Notes: a model not told the origin generated them from the letters alone. A stretch of 64,000 bases of DNA from Sphingomonadales bacterium 39-57-19 (GCA_002282385.1 NCJG01000006.1:62001-126000), one strand, 5' to 3'; numbered from the stretch's first letter, positions 19,091-29,053 are shown. A program made the numbers and translations.

Positions 19091-21040
19091 TCAGACGCCT
19101 TGTGGCGTTACGTCACCAACTGGTGATGATTTGCGACGACCTGCCTTTGGAATGGCCGTGCCCACTGTCGGGATGGACGATGGTTGCGCAATCTTGCCAT
19201 CGTCGCGTTCAAACTTGCCGGTTTCAAGCAGCTGCTTGATTTCATCACCGGACAGCGTTTCGAACTCCAGCAATGCGTTTGCCAAAAGATGGAGCTGCTT
19301 GTCGTGCTTTTTCAAAAGGTCGGTGGCGCGCTTATGGCCACCTTCAACCAGCTTGCGAATTTCAGCGTCGATCTTGCGTGCTGTCTCGTCCGACATCGCC
19401 GACCGCTGCGACATGCCATAGCCAAGATAACCTTCCTGCCGCTCTTCATATTGCAGCGGGCCCATTTCGTCCGACATGCCCCATTGGGTCACCATGTCGC
19501 GCGCAAGGCTCGTCGCATATTGAATATCGCTTGAGGCACCGGAGCTGACTTTGTCGTAGCCGAAGATCAGCTCTTCCGCCACGCGGCCACCCATTGATAC
19601 CGACAGGTTGGCGTGCATCTTGTCGCGATGATAGCTGTAATTATCACGCTCGGGCAGGCGCATGACCATACCCAGCGCGCGGCCGCGCGGAATGATGGTC
19701 GCCTTATGGATTGGGTCCGACGCTGCTTCATGGATCGAAACAATCGCATGTCCGGCTTCGTGATAAGCGGTCATTTTCTTTTCGTCTTCGGTCATGACCA
19801 TGGACTTGCGCTCGGTGCCCATCATCACCTTGTCTTTCGCGTCCTCAAATTCGCGCATAGCTACCAAGCGCTTGCCGCGGCGTGCCGCCAACAAGGCCGC
19901 TTCGTTGACGAGGTTTGCAAGGTCAGCGCCGGAGAAACCGGGCGTACCGCGTGCAATCACCCGGCCATCGACATCAGGTGCCAAGGGCACTTTCTTCATA
20001 TGCACGTCGAGGATCTTTACGCGGCCATCAATGTCAGGACGCGGCACGACGACTTGCCTGTCGAAACGACCGGGACGCAGCAGGGCAGGGTCAAGCACGT
20101 CGGGGCGGTTTGTTGCAGCAACGATGATGATGCCTTCATTCGCCTCAAAACCATCCATTTCAACCAGAAGCTGGTTCAGCGTCTGTTCGCGCTCGTCATT
20201 TTGGTTGCCAAGGCCAGCACCGCGACTGCGGCCCACGGCATCGATTTCGTCGATGAAGACGATGCACGGCGCGTTTTTCTTTGCCTGTTCAAACATGTCG
20301 CGCACACGGCTCGCGCCGACGCCAACGAACATTTCAACGAAGTCAGAACCCGAAATGGAAAAGAATGGAACGCCTGCTTCACCCGCAATGGCGCGTGCGA
20401 GCAACGTCTTACCTGTACCCGGCGAACCGACAAGCAATGCGCCCTTGGGAATCTTGCCACCCAGACGGCTGAACTTCTGCGGGTCTTTCAAAAATTCGAC
20501 AATTTCCTGAAGCTCTTCGCGCGCTTCATCAATGCCGGCAACATCTTCAAAAGTGACCTTACCATGCTTTTCGGTCAGCAGCTTTGCCTTGGACTTACCA
20601 AAGCCCATGGCGCCGCCAGCGCCGCCACCCTTTTGCATTTGGCGCAACACGAAAAACGCGATGCCCAATATTAGCAGGAAGGGCAGGGCCTGATATATGA
20701 GGATCAACAGCAGGCTGGGTTGTTCTTCGGCCTTCGCTTCAACCACCACGCCTTTTTCAATCAGCAAGGAAGGGAGGCTGGAGTCGTTGGGCAGCGGAAC
20801 CGTGACGAACGTTTCGTCATTCTGCAGTTTGCCGCTGATACGATCAGGCGCGACGGCGACAGATTTGACTTCGCCTGCCTCAACCTTGTCGCGGAATGAC
20901 GAATAAGTGATGCCGTTGGTCGGCGTGGATGAGCCGTTGAAAATGGAGGCGACGACCAGAAGCGCCACAATGATGGCTGACCAGATGGCCATATTCCGCA
21001 GCATCGGGTTGCTCTTTGGTTCCTGCTCGTCGTTCATCAT
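19091..21040 (-). CDS. ftsH: ATP-dependent zinc metalloprotease FtsH
   Basis: The 649-residue membrane-anchored AAA+ protease degrades misfolded membrane proteins and regulators. It has a first membrane helix at residues about 15-33, a periplasmic domain, a second helix near 105-125, then the AAA domain and the M41 protease domain. The AAA domain shows Walker A GSPGTGKT, Walker B with FIDEIDA, and an [19 protein letters not shown] second region of homology. The protease domain has the zinc motif HEAGH. The Walker A motif has Ser where Pro is usual. I start at the ATG at 21040, preceded by AAGG. A longer open frame to 21238 overlaps tilS and is not FtsH-like. Confidence 0.97.
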   Translation of the reverse strand: MMNDEQEPKSNPMLRNMAIWSAIIVALLVVASIFNGSSTPTNGITYSSFRDKVEAGEVKSVAVAPDRISGKLQNDETFVTVPLPNDSSLPSLLIEKGVVVEAKAEEQPSLLLILIYQALPFLLILGIAFFVLRQMQKGGGAGGAMGFGKSKAKLLTEKHGKVTFEDVAGIDEAREELQEIVEFLKDPQKFSRLGGKIPKGALLVGSPGTGKTLLARAIAGEAGVPFFSISGSDFVEMFVGVGASRVRDMFEQAKKNAPCIVFIDEIDAVGRSRGAGLGNQNDEREQTLNQLLVEMDGFEANEGIIIVAATNRPDVLDPALLRPGRFDRQVVVPRPDIDGRVKILDVHMKKVPLAPDVDGRVIARGTPGFSGADLANLVNEAALLAARRGKRLVAMREFEDAKDKVMMGTERKSMVMTEDEKKMTAYHEAGHAIVSIHEAASDPIHKATIIPRGRALGMVMRLPERDNYSYHRDKMHANLSVSMGGRVAEELIFGYDKVSSGASSDIQYATSLARDMVTQWGMSDEMGPLQYEERQEGYLGYGMSQRSAMSDETARKIDAEIRKLVEGGHKRATDLLKKHDKQLHLLANALLEFETLSGDEIKQLLETGKFERDDGKIAQPSSIPTVGTAIPKAGRRKSSPVGDVTPQGV

Positions 21041-21150
21041 CACTGCCTTGATTTCAGCCCCGCGCCAAATACGCGGAGATACTGGTGCAATGTAGGCGCG
21101 ATTATGTGAATGACAATATAGCGATTGGCAAAATTCCAGCCCGCGTAAAC

Positions 21151-22098
21151 TTAGTTTCGTCGTGGCGGTGCCATGGTAAACCGCCAATTGCCGCCGCCTT
21201 CGCATTTGACAGCACCCATGGTGGCGGTGCGCCCGCACGAAAGTTCGGAAAGCAGGTGGTCAATCGCATCGCCGCGCGGGGCCAGTTCGGGCTCCATCAG
21301 CTGCAGACAATGGATCAACAGGCGGCGTTGTATCTCGCGCGGGACATCGCGCGCATCGCACATGACGGTGGCCGCATCGCGCTGCACCCTTTCTTGCGTG
21401 AGTGTTTCGGTCATCCAATTCAGCGCTTCTGAGGCATCTGCCAGTGCGCTGGCGGTGCGTCCGGCGCGGTCGGCGCGAAAGGGGTGCTGCGTGTTCGCCA
21501 GCCAATGGCGCATCGCGACCCGTTCAAAGTCGATATTTGCGTTGCTGGGGTCCTCCACCGGATTGAGCCCAGCGGTCGCGCAAATGGAAATCAATTCATC
21601 TTTCGTGAACCCCAATAAGGGCCGCAATATATGCCCATTTTTCGACCGGATAGCCGATAGCCCGTCAACACCGCTGCCGCGCGCAAGCCGCATCAAAACG
21701 GTTTCAAGCTGATCATCGGCATGGTGGGCGGTGGCGATATACGCACAATCATGCTGCTCTGCCGCCTGCGCCAACAACGCGTATCTTGCGCCTCGTGCAG
21801 CGGATTGAATATTCCCGCTTATTTTTTCGGTTGGCGACAAAATGACGTGCGGCACATGCATGTCTTTGCACATGCGCTGCACATATAATGCTTCGTCGGC
21901 AGATTCTGGCCTTAACCCATGATCGACGGTCGCGGCAAAAACGCGATCGGGCATGGCTTTGTGCAACAATATCAGCAGCGCCAGGCTATCGGGTCCGCCG
22001 GATACCGCGCACAATATGCGCGCACCCGCCGGTACATGCAGCGCATTTACCGCGCCGTTAAAGCGGTCGAGAAGCGCAGCGTCGACGGTTATTTGCAC
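21151..22098 (-). CDS. tilS: tRNA(Ile)-lysidine synthase
   Basis: The 315-residue enzyme converts the wobble cytidine of the CAU-anticodon tRNA-Ile to lysidine, so that AUA is read as isoleucine. The N-type ATP pyrophosphatase P-loop SGGPDS is at residues 34-39, the [10 protein letters not shown] motif follows, and [22 protein letters not shown] marks the second half of the domain. It is shorter than E. coli TilS (432 residues) and lacks much of the C-terminal domain, as is common in sphingomonads. Its start overlaps the end of cpoB by 10 bp. It lies upstream of ftsH, an order widespread in Proteobacteria. Confidence 0.95.
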   Translation of the reverse strand: MQITVDAALLDRFNGAVNALHVPAGARILCAVSGGPDSLALLILLHKAMPDRVFAATVDHGLRPESADEALYVQRMCKDMHVPHVILSPTEKISGNIQSAARGARYALLAQAAEQHDCAYIATAHHADDQLETVLMRLARGSGVDGLSAIRSKNGHILRPLLGFTKDELISICATAGLNPVEDPSNANIDFERVAMRHWLANTQHPFRADRAGRTASALADASEALNWMTETLTQERVQRDAATVMCDARDVPREIQRRLLIHCLQLMEPELAPRGDAIDHLLSELSCGRTATMGAVKCEGGGNWRFTMAPPRRN

Positions 22099-23048
22099 TT
22101 CGCGCGCGTTTTACCGGCAGTGACCCGATCCGCCAAGCGACCGCTGGCAACATCTGGATAGGCTTTTGTAAGCTCACCATATGCTTCGCACGCTTCAGCC
22201 GTTTTGCCGAGGTCGGTTAAAGCTGACCCTAAGAAAAACAGACTGTCGGGTGCACGTTCGCCACGCGGGTCTGCTTTGTAGTTATCGTAGAAAACTTTAA
22301 CCGCGGTTGCAGGCTTTTTGTCGTCGAGCCACGCCCGTCCGAGCAAGTTGCGCAGGAAGCTTGCACGTCGGTGCTTTGGATATGCTTTAAGCGTTTCTTC
22401 CAGCGTGGCTTGCGCTTCTGGGTAGAATTTCGCTTCCCACAATCTGAAGCCATAAGTGTAGCCATCGTCAAAAGCGTCGCCAGTGGCTGGCCGTTCAATG
22501 GCCGCAACCGCGGCAACGCGGGCGGCACTTGGCTTTGCTGCCGTAGCCGCAGGCTTGGCTGCTGCCACAACGGGTTTTGGCTTGACGGTCACTGCTGCGG
22601 GCGCAGGTGCCGCGGCGGGTAAGACGCTTGGAGCGGTTGTGACCTGTGCGGTTGCCGGCACTGCGGTTTCCTGCGGTGCACTCGCCAGCTGCGCGCTCGC
22701 CAGTTGCGCTTCCAAGATTTTCAGGCGCGCTTCGAGGCCACGCATATTGTTGCCCTGCTGCTCGACCTGACCCGTCAAAGTCGCCAGCTGCGCTTCCAAC
22801 GCGTCGACACGCACCAACAGGTCAGAGGTAGCTGATGTGGTGGAGGGGGTCTCGGGCTTCGCAGTGGTCGGTGACTGGATGTCAGGCGCGATAAATTTGC
22901 CGGCACCTGCGGGAAAGACCTGACGCTGGACAGCGCGCATTTCCTTTTCAAGCTTGCCCACGCGTCCGTCAATATTTGCATCTTGCGCAACTGCGGATGC
23001 GCTGAGTGCAAATGCTGCGCCGCTCAACACAGCAAGCCGAAAATTCAT
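22089..23048 (-). CDS. cpoB: Tol-Pal system protein CpoB (YbgF)
   Basis: The 319-residue periplasmic protein couples peptidoglycan synthesis to outer-membrane constriction through the Tol-Pal machine. It has a signal peptide (about residues 1-21, ending AVAQD), a coiled-coil region (residues 25-130, with leucine-rich heptads such as VDALEAQLATLTGQVEQQ) and a long Ala/Pro linker. The C-terminal TPR domain starts near GDAFDDGYTYGFRLWE and includes SLFFLGSALTDLGKTAEA. This is the CpoB layout. The tol genes themselves are not in the window. It is co-directional with tilS and ftsH and overlaps tilS by 10 bp. Confidence 0.9.
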   Translation of the reverse strand: MNFRLAVLSGAAFALSASAVAQDANIDGRVGKLEKEMRAVQRQVFPAGAGKFIAPDIQSPTTAKPETPSTTSATSDLLVRVDALEAQLATLTGQVEQQGNNMRGLEARLKILEAQLASAQLASAPQETAVPATAQVTTAPSVLPAAAPAPAAVTVKPKPVVAAAKPAATAAKPSAARVAAVAAIERPATGDAFDDGYTYGFRLWEAKFYPEAQATLEETLKAYPKHRRASFLRNLLGRAWLDDKKPATAVKVFYDNYKADPRGERAPDSLFFLGSALTDLGKTAEACEAYGELTKAYPDVASGRLADRVTAGKTRAKCK

Positions 23049-23150
23049 TGCTCATTCCCCTTAAACTGACAAGTTTGGACGTATCGCTGATTGGACCAAC
23101 GCGACAAATAGCCATCACGCGATTTCAGTGCAAAGAAAACCTGATTTTAT

Positions 23151-23711
23151 TTAGATTTGTTCTGCGTTGTCGGTGCTTTGCTGTGCAGGGTCAGCACTAT
23201 TTGCCGGCAGAGGCGCGATCGGCGCTGTGGCGGCTGGCTTTACTGAGATCGGTGACGTGACCGGTTTGTCGGCTGGCGCAGCATCTGTGAGTGTCAGGCT
23301 TCTGAAAATCAAATATGCCGCCAGCGCAACCGCCGCGATTGCAGCTGATGTCCAGGCGAGTGTTTTTGACGGTACCCGCGCCGGGTCGGCTGGTTCGTAG
23401 TTTTGAGCTGGTGCCTGATAGCCTTCATGGCCACTGCGCGCCAATTCCCAGCGCATCGCCTCACTAATTGTCGCAGCATCCATTTCGACAGCATTCGCAT
23501 AAGATCGCGCGAAACCGAGCGTGTATGTTTGGCCGGGGAGGGCGTCAAAATTTGATTGCTCGATGGATTCGAGGTGGCGCGTCGGCACACGCGTTTTTGC
23601 GGCGATATCGGATAGACTAAGGCCCAGCCGTTCGCGGCCTGCTTTTAGCTGGCTACCCACGGATCCGTGATCTTCGTCAACAGTCGCTAATAAGTCCACT
23701 GCAATCTCCAC
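23151..23711 (-). CDS. RodZ-like helix-turn-helix membrane protein (short form)
   Basis: The 186-residue protein has an N-terminal Cro/C1-type helix-turn-helix of the RodZ (HTH_25) kind at residues about 18-85, with LSLSDIAAKTRVPTRHLESIE and the YTLGFARSYA motif that contacts MreB in RodZ. A single membrane helix follows near residues 118-138, then a short Pro/Ala-rich tail. The periplasmic DUF4115 domain of full-length RodZ is missing, so it is roughly half the usual size. The GTG start is preceded by CGGAG. A role in cell shape is inferred. It sits between ptsP and cpoB on the same strand. Confidence 0.78.
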   Translation of the reverse strand: MEIAVDLLATVDEDHGSVGSQLKAGRERLGLSLSDIAAKTRVPTRHLESIEQSNFDALPGQTYTLGFARSYANAVEMDAATISEAMRWELARSGHEGYQAPAQNYEPADPARVPSKTLAWTSAAIAAVALAAYLIFRSLTLTDAAPADKPVTSPISVKPAATAPIAPLPANSADPAQQSTDNAEQI

Positions 23712-23814
23712 ACTCCGTTTTTTCCACCTCTTTGTGCAGTTATGCGGACAATGGTCATCTTCTTGATAAAGTCAACGGCGATAACAACTTTTGACCTTTG
23801 GGAAATCCTGTAAT

Positions 23815-26088
23815 TTAGCCGGTTTCAATGCCTTGGCTTGCTGCCCATTTTGCCAGTTCTTCACGCAAATTCCCGGTGGGATTTTTCAGCAGCTCATCCA
23901 TCTTCTTGCGAATATCCGCATGGTTGGTCGTGCGCACCATCGCTTTTATGGGGCCCACGGCCGCTGGCGTGATCGACAGGCGATGGATGCCCAAGCCAAT
24001 CAACGCGAGCGCTTCAAGCGTCCGTCCACCCATTTCGCCACATACCGCGACGTCGACTGGATAGCCGTCCGTTGTCTGGACCACGCGCCGGATGAAGCGC
24101 AAAATGGCGGGGCTCAGCCAATCATATCGTTCGGCCAAGCGCGGGTCAGCACGGTCTGCGGCAAACAGGAACTGCGTGAGATCATTTGTGCCAATCGACA
24201 GAAAATCGATTTTAGGCAGCAAAATATCAAGTGTTTCGGCCAGTGCCGGCACCTCAAGCATTGCCCCATAACGGATTTTCGTGGGCAGCCGTTTCTTTTG
24301 ACGACCCAAAAATTGCATCTGGCCTTCAAATATTTCCCGGGCCGCGTCAAATTCCCAAGGCTCGGAAACCATGGGAAACATAACGTTCAATGTGCGGCCG
24401 GCGGATGCTTCAATGAGTGCGCGGGCCTGCGCCTTCATAAGCCCCGCATGATCCAAAGACAGGCGCAGCGCGCGCCAGCCGAGCGCAGGGTTTTCTTCCT
24501 CGCTCGTTTCGTCTTTCAAATAAGGCAGGGGTTTGTCGCCACCGATATCGAGCGTGCGAAAAATGACTGGCTTGTCGCCCGCCGCTTCAATCACATCGCG
24601 ATAAAAACGTTGCTGACGTTCGCGTTGCGGCAGCGTGGCAGATATCAAAAACTGGAATTCTGTGCGGAACAGGCCCACACCTTCCGCGCCGGTGGTGGCC
24701 AAGGCCGACATATCGTCGCGCAACCCGGCGTTGATCATTAACGTCACCGGCACGCCATCATTCGTGACCGATGCGGCGTCACGCATTGCCGCATAGCGGG
24801 CTTTTTTCTTTTGCCGGTCGACCAGATCATGCTGGAAAAGCTCTTCGGCAGCCGACGATGGCCTGACGATGACGCTTTTTTCGTCGGCGTTGAGGAGCAG
24901 CATGTCGCCATCGCGCACCTTGTGGCGGATGCCTTGTACGCGGCCCAGCACGGGGATACCCATCGCGCGCGCCACAATAACAACGTGCGCCGTGAGAGAA
25001 CCTTCTTCAAGCACCACGCCGCGCAGACGCCGTTTGTCATATTCGAGCAGTTCAGCCGGGCCCAAATTGCGCGCAATCAGGATCGAGTCTTTTTTCAGAC
25101 CGAGTTGCGCCGCGGTACTCATCTGACCCGACACAATCCGCAGCAACCGGTTGGATAGATCCTCCAGATCATGCATGCGGTCCGCAAGCAGCGCATCGTC
25201 AATCTGACGCATACGCATGCGGGTGCGTTGCTGGACCCGTTCGATGGCAGCTTCCGCCGTCAGGCCGCTGTCGATGGCCTCGTTAATGCGGCGGCTCCAG
25301 CCTTCGTCATATGCGAACATCTTGTAGGTCGCGATGACCTCTTCATGTTCGCCGCCCGTGCCGAAATCAATTTGGCTCGCCATGCGGTCGATTTGTTCGC
25401 GCATTTTGTCAAAGGCGGAATAGACGCGGTGACGCTCGGCTTCGATATCCTCCGCGACGGTGTGTTCAATGCGGACATTGGGCTGGTGAAAAATGGCAAC
25501 GCCGGCAGCAGCGCCTTTTACGAGCGGCAGGCCCGTGAGGCTAATCGTGCCGGTGTCATTCCCGCCCCGCGCGCTGGGCTCGTCGACAAGGTCGGCATTT
25601 GCGATCAGTTCTGACAGCACCATCGCGACGGTTTGAAGCGCCTCAATTTCGACCTCTTCATATTTCCGTGGTTCGACATGCTGCACCGCCAATACGCCAA
25701 CCGCGCGTTCAGAACGGACAATCGGCACACCTGCAAAGCTGTGAAAGCGCTCTTCGCCTGTTTCGGGCACATAGCGGAAATTGGGATGGGCTGCGGCCTC
25801 ATCCAAGTTCAATGTTTCGACATTTTCCGCAATCGTGCCGACAAGGCCTTCGCCCAGGCCGAGCCGGGTGACGTGGACCGCCGCTTCGTTCAATCCGCGC
25901 GTCGCAAATAATTCAAGCGCACCATCGCGCAACAGATAGATCGAGCACACTTCGCTCGACAGCGCTTCACCAATGATATTGACCACATGGTTCAATTTGC
26001 CTTGCGCATGGTTTCGCGAGGCCATCACTTCGTGAAGACCGGTCAGTATGTTGCGGGCGGAACGGGTAGCGCTTTCCATATGCCCCAT
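23815..26088 (-). CDS. ptsP: Phosphoenolpyruvate-protein phosphotransferase, nitrogen-type (EI-Ntr)
   Basis: The 757-residue enzyme takes phosphate from PEP and passes it to NPr in the regulatory nitrogen PTS. Residues about 15-170 form a GAF domain that in this family senses glutamine. The EI N-terminal domain starts near GLPLVKGAAAG. The phospho-accepting His368 lies in GSLTAHVVIVARAMGIP. The TIM-barrel PEP-binding domain carries the FRTLDIGGDKPLPY, GVGLFRTEF and SIGTNDLTQF motifs, and the catalytic Cys lies in VAVCGEMGG. All key residues are present. ptsN and the NPr gene are elsewhere. Effects on nitrogen, potassium or PHA metabolism are known for the family but not shown here. Confidence 0.95.
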   Translation of the reverse strand: MGHMESATRSARNILTGLHEVMASRNHAQGKLNHVVNIIGEALSSEVCSIYLLRDGALELFATRGLNEAAVHVTRLGLGEGLVGTIAENVETLNLDEAAAHPNFRYVPETGEERFHSFAGVPIVRSERAVGVLAVQHVEPRKYEEVEIEALQTVAMVLSELIANADLVDEPSARGGNDTGTISLTGLPLVKGAAAGVAIFHQPNVRIEHTVAEDIEAERHRVYSAFDKMREQIDRMASQIDFGTGGEHEEVIATYKMFAYDEGWSRRINEAIDSGLTAEAAIERVQQRTRMRMRQIDDALLADRMHDLEDLSNRLLRIVSGQMSTAAQLGLKKDSILIARNLGPAELLEYDKRRLRGVVLEEGSLTAHVVIVARAMGIPVLGRVQGIRHKVRDGDMLLLNADEKSVIVRPSSAAEELFQHDLVDRQKKKARYAAMRDAASVTNDGVPVTLMINAGLRDDMSALATTGAEGVGLFRTEFQFLISATLPQRERQQRFYRDVIEAAGDKPVIFRTLDIGGDKPLPYLKDETSEEENPALGWRALRLSLDHAGLMKAQARALIEASAGRTLNVMFPMVSEPWEFDAAREIFEGQMQFLGRQKKRLPTKIRYGAMLEVPALAETLDILLPKIDFLSIGTNDLTQFLFAADRADPRLAERYDWLSPAILRFIRRVVQTTDGYPVDVAVCGEMGGRTLEALALIGLGIHRLSITPAAVGPIKAMVRTTNHADIRKKMDELLKNPTGNLREELAKWAASQGIETG

Positions 26089-26138
26089 CTAGCAGAGACA
26101 CAAAAGGCAAGCGATACCCCGCTTGAAATTATTCGTAG

Positions 26139-26309
26139 TCAGCCAGTTACGGCCGAACTCTGCATAAGTACGTCTTTAAGATGCAGTTTCTGTTTCTTCA
26201 GGCTCAGAATGACGTTGGTGTCAGGAAAGGGTCTGTTTTCTTCATGTTCGAGCTTTTGCTCAAGATCAGCATGTTTGCTGCGAAGTGCGGATAGATGATT
26301 AATATTCAC
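26139..26309 (-). CDS. DUF465 (YdcH-like) small protein, GTG start
   Basis: This 56-residue protein is short and starts with GTG, so it is easily overlooked. Read on the minus strand from 26309, it begins V/MNINHLSALRSKHADLEQ, passes through PFPDTNVILSLKKQKLHLKD and ends SSAVTG. That is the DUF465 pattern: two short helices forming a coiled hairpin, with Lys-rich KKQKLxLKD at the end. AAGGAG lies 7-8 bases before the GTG. A nearby ATG in another frame meets a stop immediately. DUF465 proteins are abundant small proteins of unknown function. It is divergent from a second DUF465 gene at 26480. Confidence 0.85.
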   Translation of the reverse strand: MNINHLSALRSKHADLEQKLEHEENRPFPDTNVILSLKKQKLHLKDVLMQSSAVTG

Positions 26310-26395
26310 ATCATTCTCCTTCAGTGTGAGACTCGGTGGTCCAACAGCCGAAGTAAATCACGAAACATCGCGCGAGTCTTGCCGATAATTTTCCG

Positions 26396-26411
26396 TTTGG
26401 CGGACGCCAAA
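26396..26411. promoter_or_regulatory. Inverted repeat between the two divergent DUF465 genes
   Basis: TTTGGCG and CGCCAAA (7-bp perfect arms, 2-bp spacer GA) lie between the divergent DUF465 genes, 69 bp before the plus-strand one. The position suits a shared operator, but no regulator is known. Confidence 0.4.
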
Positions 26412-26479
26412 ATCATGCCCCCGCAATCATGCCCGCTTTTAACGATGACTTGTTTGCGCGACTCTGGTTAGAAGGGGGA

Positions 26480-26677
26480 ATGAACGACGACGGCTACCAG
26501 CAGCAGCTGGAACAACTGAAGATTGAACATCGCGATTTGGATGATGCCATTACGGCGCTGACCATGCAGTCGGTCGTTGATCAGCTTCAGATTGCACGTC
26601 TGAAAAAGAAGAAGCTGATATTGAAAGACCGAATCATGCGTCTTGAAGATCAGCTGGTGCCAGACATTATCGCCTGA
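26480..26677 (+). CDS. DUF465 family small coiled protein
   Basis: The 65-residue protein is helical throughout and highly charged. YQQQLEQLKIEHRDLDDAI is followed by QSVVDQLQIARLKKKKLILK and a closing helix containing RIMRLEDQLVP. The KKKKLxLKDRI motif is the DUF465 hallmark. I prefer the ATG at 26480, preceded by GAAGGGGG, over one at 26429 that adds 17 unrelated residues and has no ribosome binding site. Function is unknown. It is paralogous to the divergent gene at 26139-26309 and sits 124 bp before the RcdA-type gene. Confidence 0.85.
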   Translation: MNDDGYQQQLEQLKIEHRDLDDAITALTMQSVVDQLQIARLKKKKLILKDRIMRLEDQLVPDIIA

Positions 26678-26801
26678 CCCGTTACCGTCCCAAATGTTTA
26701 CAATTGCGCGATGATTGTTTCATACCGGCACACTTGCAATATGTTGTCGCGACGGGATCGTTTGCACTAACATCGCGGCATAGGCCGTGCCATAAAGGCG
26801 C

Positions 26802-27251
26802 ATGCGCAACGCACAACTCGAACTGACCCCGTTATTAGTGGATTCTCTGTACACAGAAGCGATGCTGCTCGCCGATGAAGCGCGCGCCTGTTTTGACCGC
26901 AGCTTTGATGCGGGGCATTTATCTCCGGAGATTTCGGTCGCCTTCTCCTGCGAGTCTCTCAAGGTTACCACACGCCTGATGCACAGCATTGCGTGGTTGT
27001 TGAGCCAAAAGGCATTGCGGGCTGGCGAAATAACCGAGAGCGAAGCGCGAAACGAAACCAACAATCTGGGCTATGCGCCGGCCAGCGATGGACCGCTAGT
27101 GTTGCAGTTTCCCCCAGAGACGCAAGCGCTGATCGGCGCGAGCGAAGAATTATATGACCGGCTTCAACGGCTCAGCGAAAAAATGCGCACCGCTGTTCCG
27201 CAAGCGTCGGAACCACATGCCATGCGCGACCGTTTGCGCGCGTCTTTTTAA
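26802..27251 (+). CDS. DUF1465 family protein, RcdA-like
   Basis: The 149-residue protein is a predicted helical bundle: LLVDSLYTEAMLLADEARACFD, then SCESLKVTTRLMHSIAWLLSQKAL, then ETQALIGASEELYDRLQRLSEKM. This matches DUF1465, the family that, to my knowledge, includes Caulobacter RcdA. RcdA is an adaptor that helps ClpXP degrade the cell-cycle regulator CtrA. Whether this protein acts the same way is inferred from the family alone, since neither cpdR nor ctrA is nearby. Its end overlaps the convergent ABC transporter stop by 4 bp. Confidence 0.75.
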   Translation: MRNAQLELTPLLVDSLYTEAMLLADEARACFDRSFDAGHLSPEISVAFSCESLKVTTRLMHSIAWLLSQKALRAGEITESEARNETNNLGYAPASDGPLVLQFPPETQALIGASEELYDRLQRLSEKMRTAVPQASEPHAMRDRLRASF

Positions 27252-29053
27252 GCGTCAAACTGCAGGCTGGCCAAACGGGAATATAGGCCGCCTGCCGCAC
27301 TGAGTGTCGCGTGGTCGCCTTCTTCAACAATCTGACCTTGGTCCATCACAATGATACGGTCGGCCGAACGTACGGTCGCCAGACGGTGGGCAATAACAAT
27401 TGTCGTGCGGCCAACCATGAGGCGTTCAAGCGCGTCCTGAACAAGGCGTTCGCTTTCGGCATCCAAGGCACTGGTTGCTTCGTCGAGCAACAGGATTGGG
27501 GCATCGCGCAGCAGCGCGCGGGCAATCGCAAGGCGCTGCCGCTGACCACCAGATAGGCGCGCACCGCTCTCGCCCAAAAACGTGTCCAGACCCTCTGGCA
27601 AGGCACGCAGGAACTCCGCGGCATTCGCTTGCTCTGCTGCCGCCCAAATGGCGGCATCGTCCGCCAGCCAATGACCGTAGCGCAAATTGTCCCGTGCAGA
27701 GGCCGCGAATAAAACGGTGTCTTGCGGAACCAGGGCGATGCGCTGGCGGAATTCGGCTGGGTCGGCACTGGTCAACGCCACGCCATCAATGCGGATGGTG
27801 CCGGCTTCTGGGTCATAAAAACGTTCAGCAAGCTGGAACAAGGTCGACTTGCCTGCGCCTGATGGCCCGACGACCGCGACTGTCTCTCCGGGGGAAATCT
27901 TCAGGCTGAAATCGTCAAGCGCAGCAACTTCGGGTCGGGTAGGATAGCGGAACCGGACATGCTGAAACTCAAGCTGACCGCGCGCTGGTGGCATGACCAC
28001 AGGGCTGGCGGGAGGCGCAATCTCGGGTACTTCATGCAGCAACTCTGCCAACCGCGAAGCCGCGCCCGATGCGCGCACAAGGTCCCCATATACTTCGGTC
28101 AATGCGCCGAAGGATCCGGCGACAAGTGCGCCATAGAGCACTACGGCGAACAATGTGCCGGAGGTTATAACGCCTTCTTTGACTTGGTCCGTGCCTTCCC
28201 ACACCAGTAGCGTGATGCCGCCGAAAATGAGCGCCATGACCAACGCTGTCAGGAACGCGCGTATCCGTATACGCTTTTTCGCGGCTGCAAATGTGCCCTC
28301 GACCGCATCTGCAAATCTGACGCCCTCACGCGTTTCTTGACCAAATGCCTGAACGATTTTGATTGCGCCAAGGGCTTCGGAAATGATGGTGCCGACGCCG
28401 GCGACATTATCTTGGCTGGTGCGCGAAGCCTTTTCCAACCGCCGACCGAGAAAAACGATTGGCAGTACAACAACCGGAATGCCCGCCAAAAGCCAAATGG
28501 TCAGACTGGGAGCCAAGCCAAAAAGCAATGTCACGCCGCCGATGCCGATAAAGATATTCCGCAACGCAACGGACACCGTGGTGCCAACAATCTGTTCGAT
28601 AATCGCCGTATCTGCGGTCATCCGGCTCGCGATTTCGCCGGGCCTATTCTCTTCAAAAAAGCGTGGCGCAAGCCGAAGCAAGTTGCTTTGAACGGCAACG
28701 CGGATGTCGCCGACGACGCGTTCGCCCAACCAGCTGACAAAGTAAAAACGGAATGCCGTCGAAACACCGATGACAACGACAATGCCCAGCAACAGATAAA
28801 AATATGGCGCGGGGTCGCCGCCATTTTTCGCAAAGCCCTCATCAATAATCAGCCGCAGGCCATATGGGATAGCCAGCGTCGATGACGCTGCCCCAATGAG
28901 CGCGAGCAGCGCATATGCAATCTGTCGTGGGTATTTGATCGTAAAGTGCCCGATCATCCGCAAGCTGCCGAAATTAGGCTTTTGTTTTACGACAGGCGCT
29001 TCAATGGCGTCGGCTGTAGGCGTTGTCGGAATGTCGGAAATTTCGTTCGTCAT
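27248..29053 (-). CDS. MsbA/BmrA-type ABC exporter (fused permease and ATPase)
   Basis: The 601-residue half-transporter has six membrane helices in residues about 45-330 and a C-terminal ATPase. The ATPase shows Walker A GPSGAGKST, signature LSGGQRQR, Walker B ILLLDEAT and a switch His in IAHRLATV. Proteins of this plan work as homodimers exporting lipids, peptides or drugs. The permease region resembles lipid/multidrug exporters, but the substrate cannot be fixed. The first 35 residues are a polar, Pro/Thr-rich cytoplasmic tail. It is divergent from phaZ over about 150 bp. Confidence 0.9.
   Translation of the reverse strand: MTNEISDIPTTPTADAIEAPVVKQKPNFGSLRMIGHFTIKYPRQIAYALLALIGAASSTLAIPYGLRLIIDEGFAKNGGDPAPYFYLLLGIVVVIGVSTAFRFYFVSWLGERVVGDIRVAVQSNLLRLAPRFFEENRPGEIASRMTADTAIIEQIVGTTVSVALRNIFIGIGGVTLLFGLAPSLTIWLLAGIPVVVLPIVFLGRRLEKASRTSQDNVAGVGTIISEALGAIKIVQAFGQETREGVRFADAVEGTFAAAKKRIRIRAFLTALVMALIFGGITLLVWEGTDQVKEGVITSGTLFAVVLYGALVAGSFGALTEVYGDLVRASGAASRLAELLHEVPEIAPPASPVVMPPARGQLEFQHVRFRYPTRPEVAALDDFSLKISPGETVAVVGPSGAGKSTLFQLAERFYDPEAGTIRIDGVALTSADPAEFRQRIALVPQDTVLFAASARDNLRYGHWLADDAAIWAAAEQANAAEFLRALPEGLDTFLGESGARLSGGQRQRLAIARALLRDAPILLLDEATSALDAESERLVQDALERLMVGRTTIVIAHRLATVRSADRIIVMDQGQIVEEGDHATLSAAGGLYSRLASLQFDA

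Noticed and set aside
19613..20674. Long open frame (about 353 codons) antisense to ftsH
   Set aside because: It mirrors the codon structure of a conserved gene, has no ribosome binding site and resembles no protein family.
23791..24741. Open frame antisense to the end of ptsP
   Set aside because: ptsP is conserved throughout this part and the antisense frame has no start signal.
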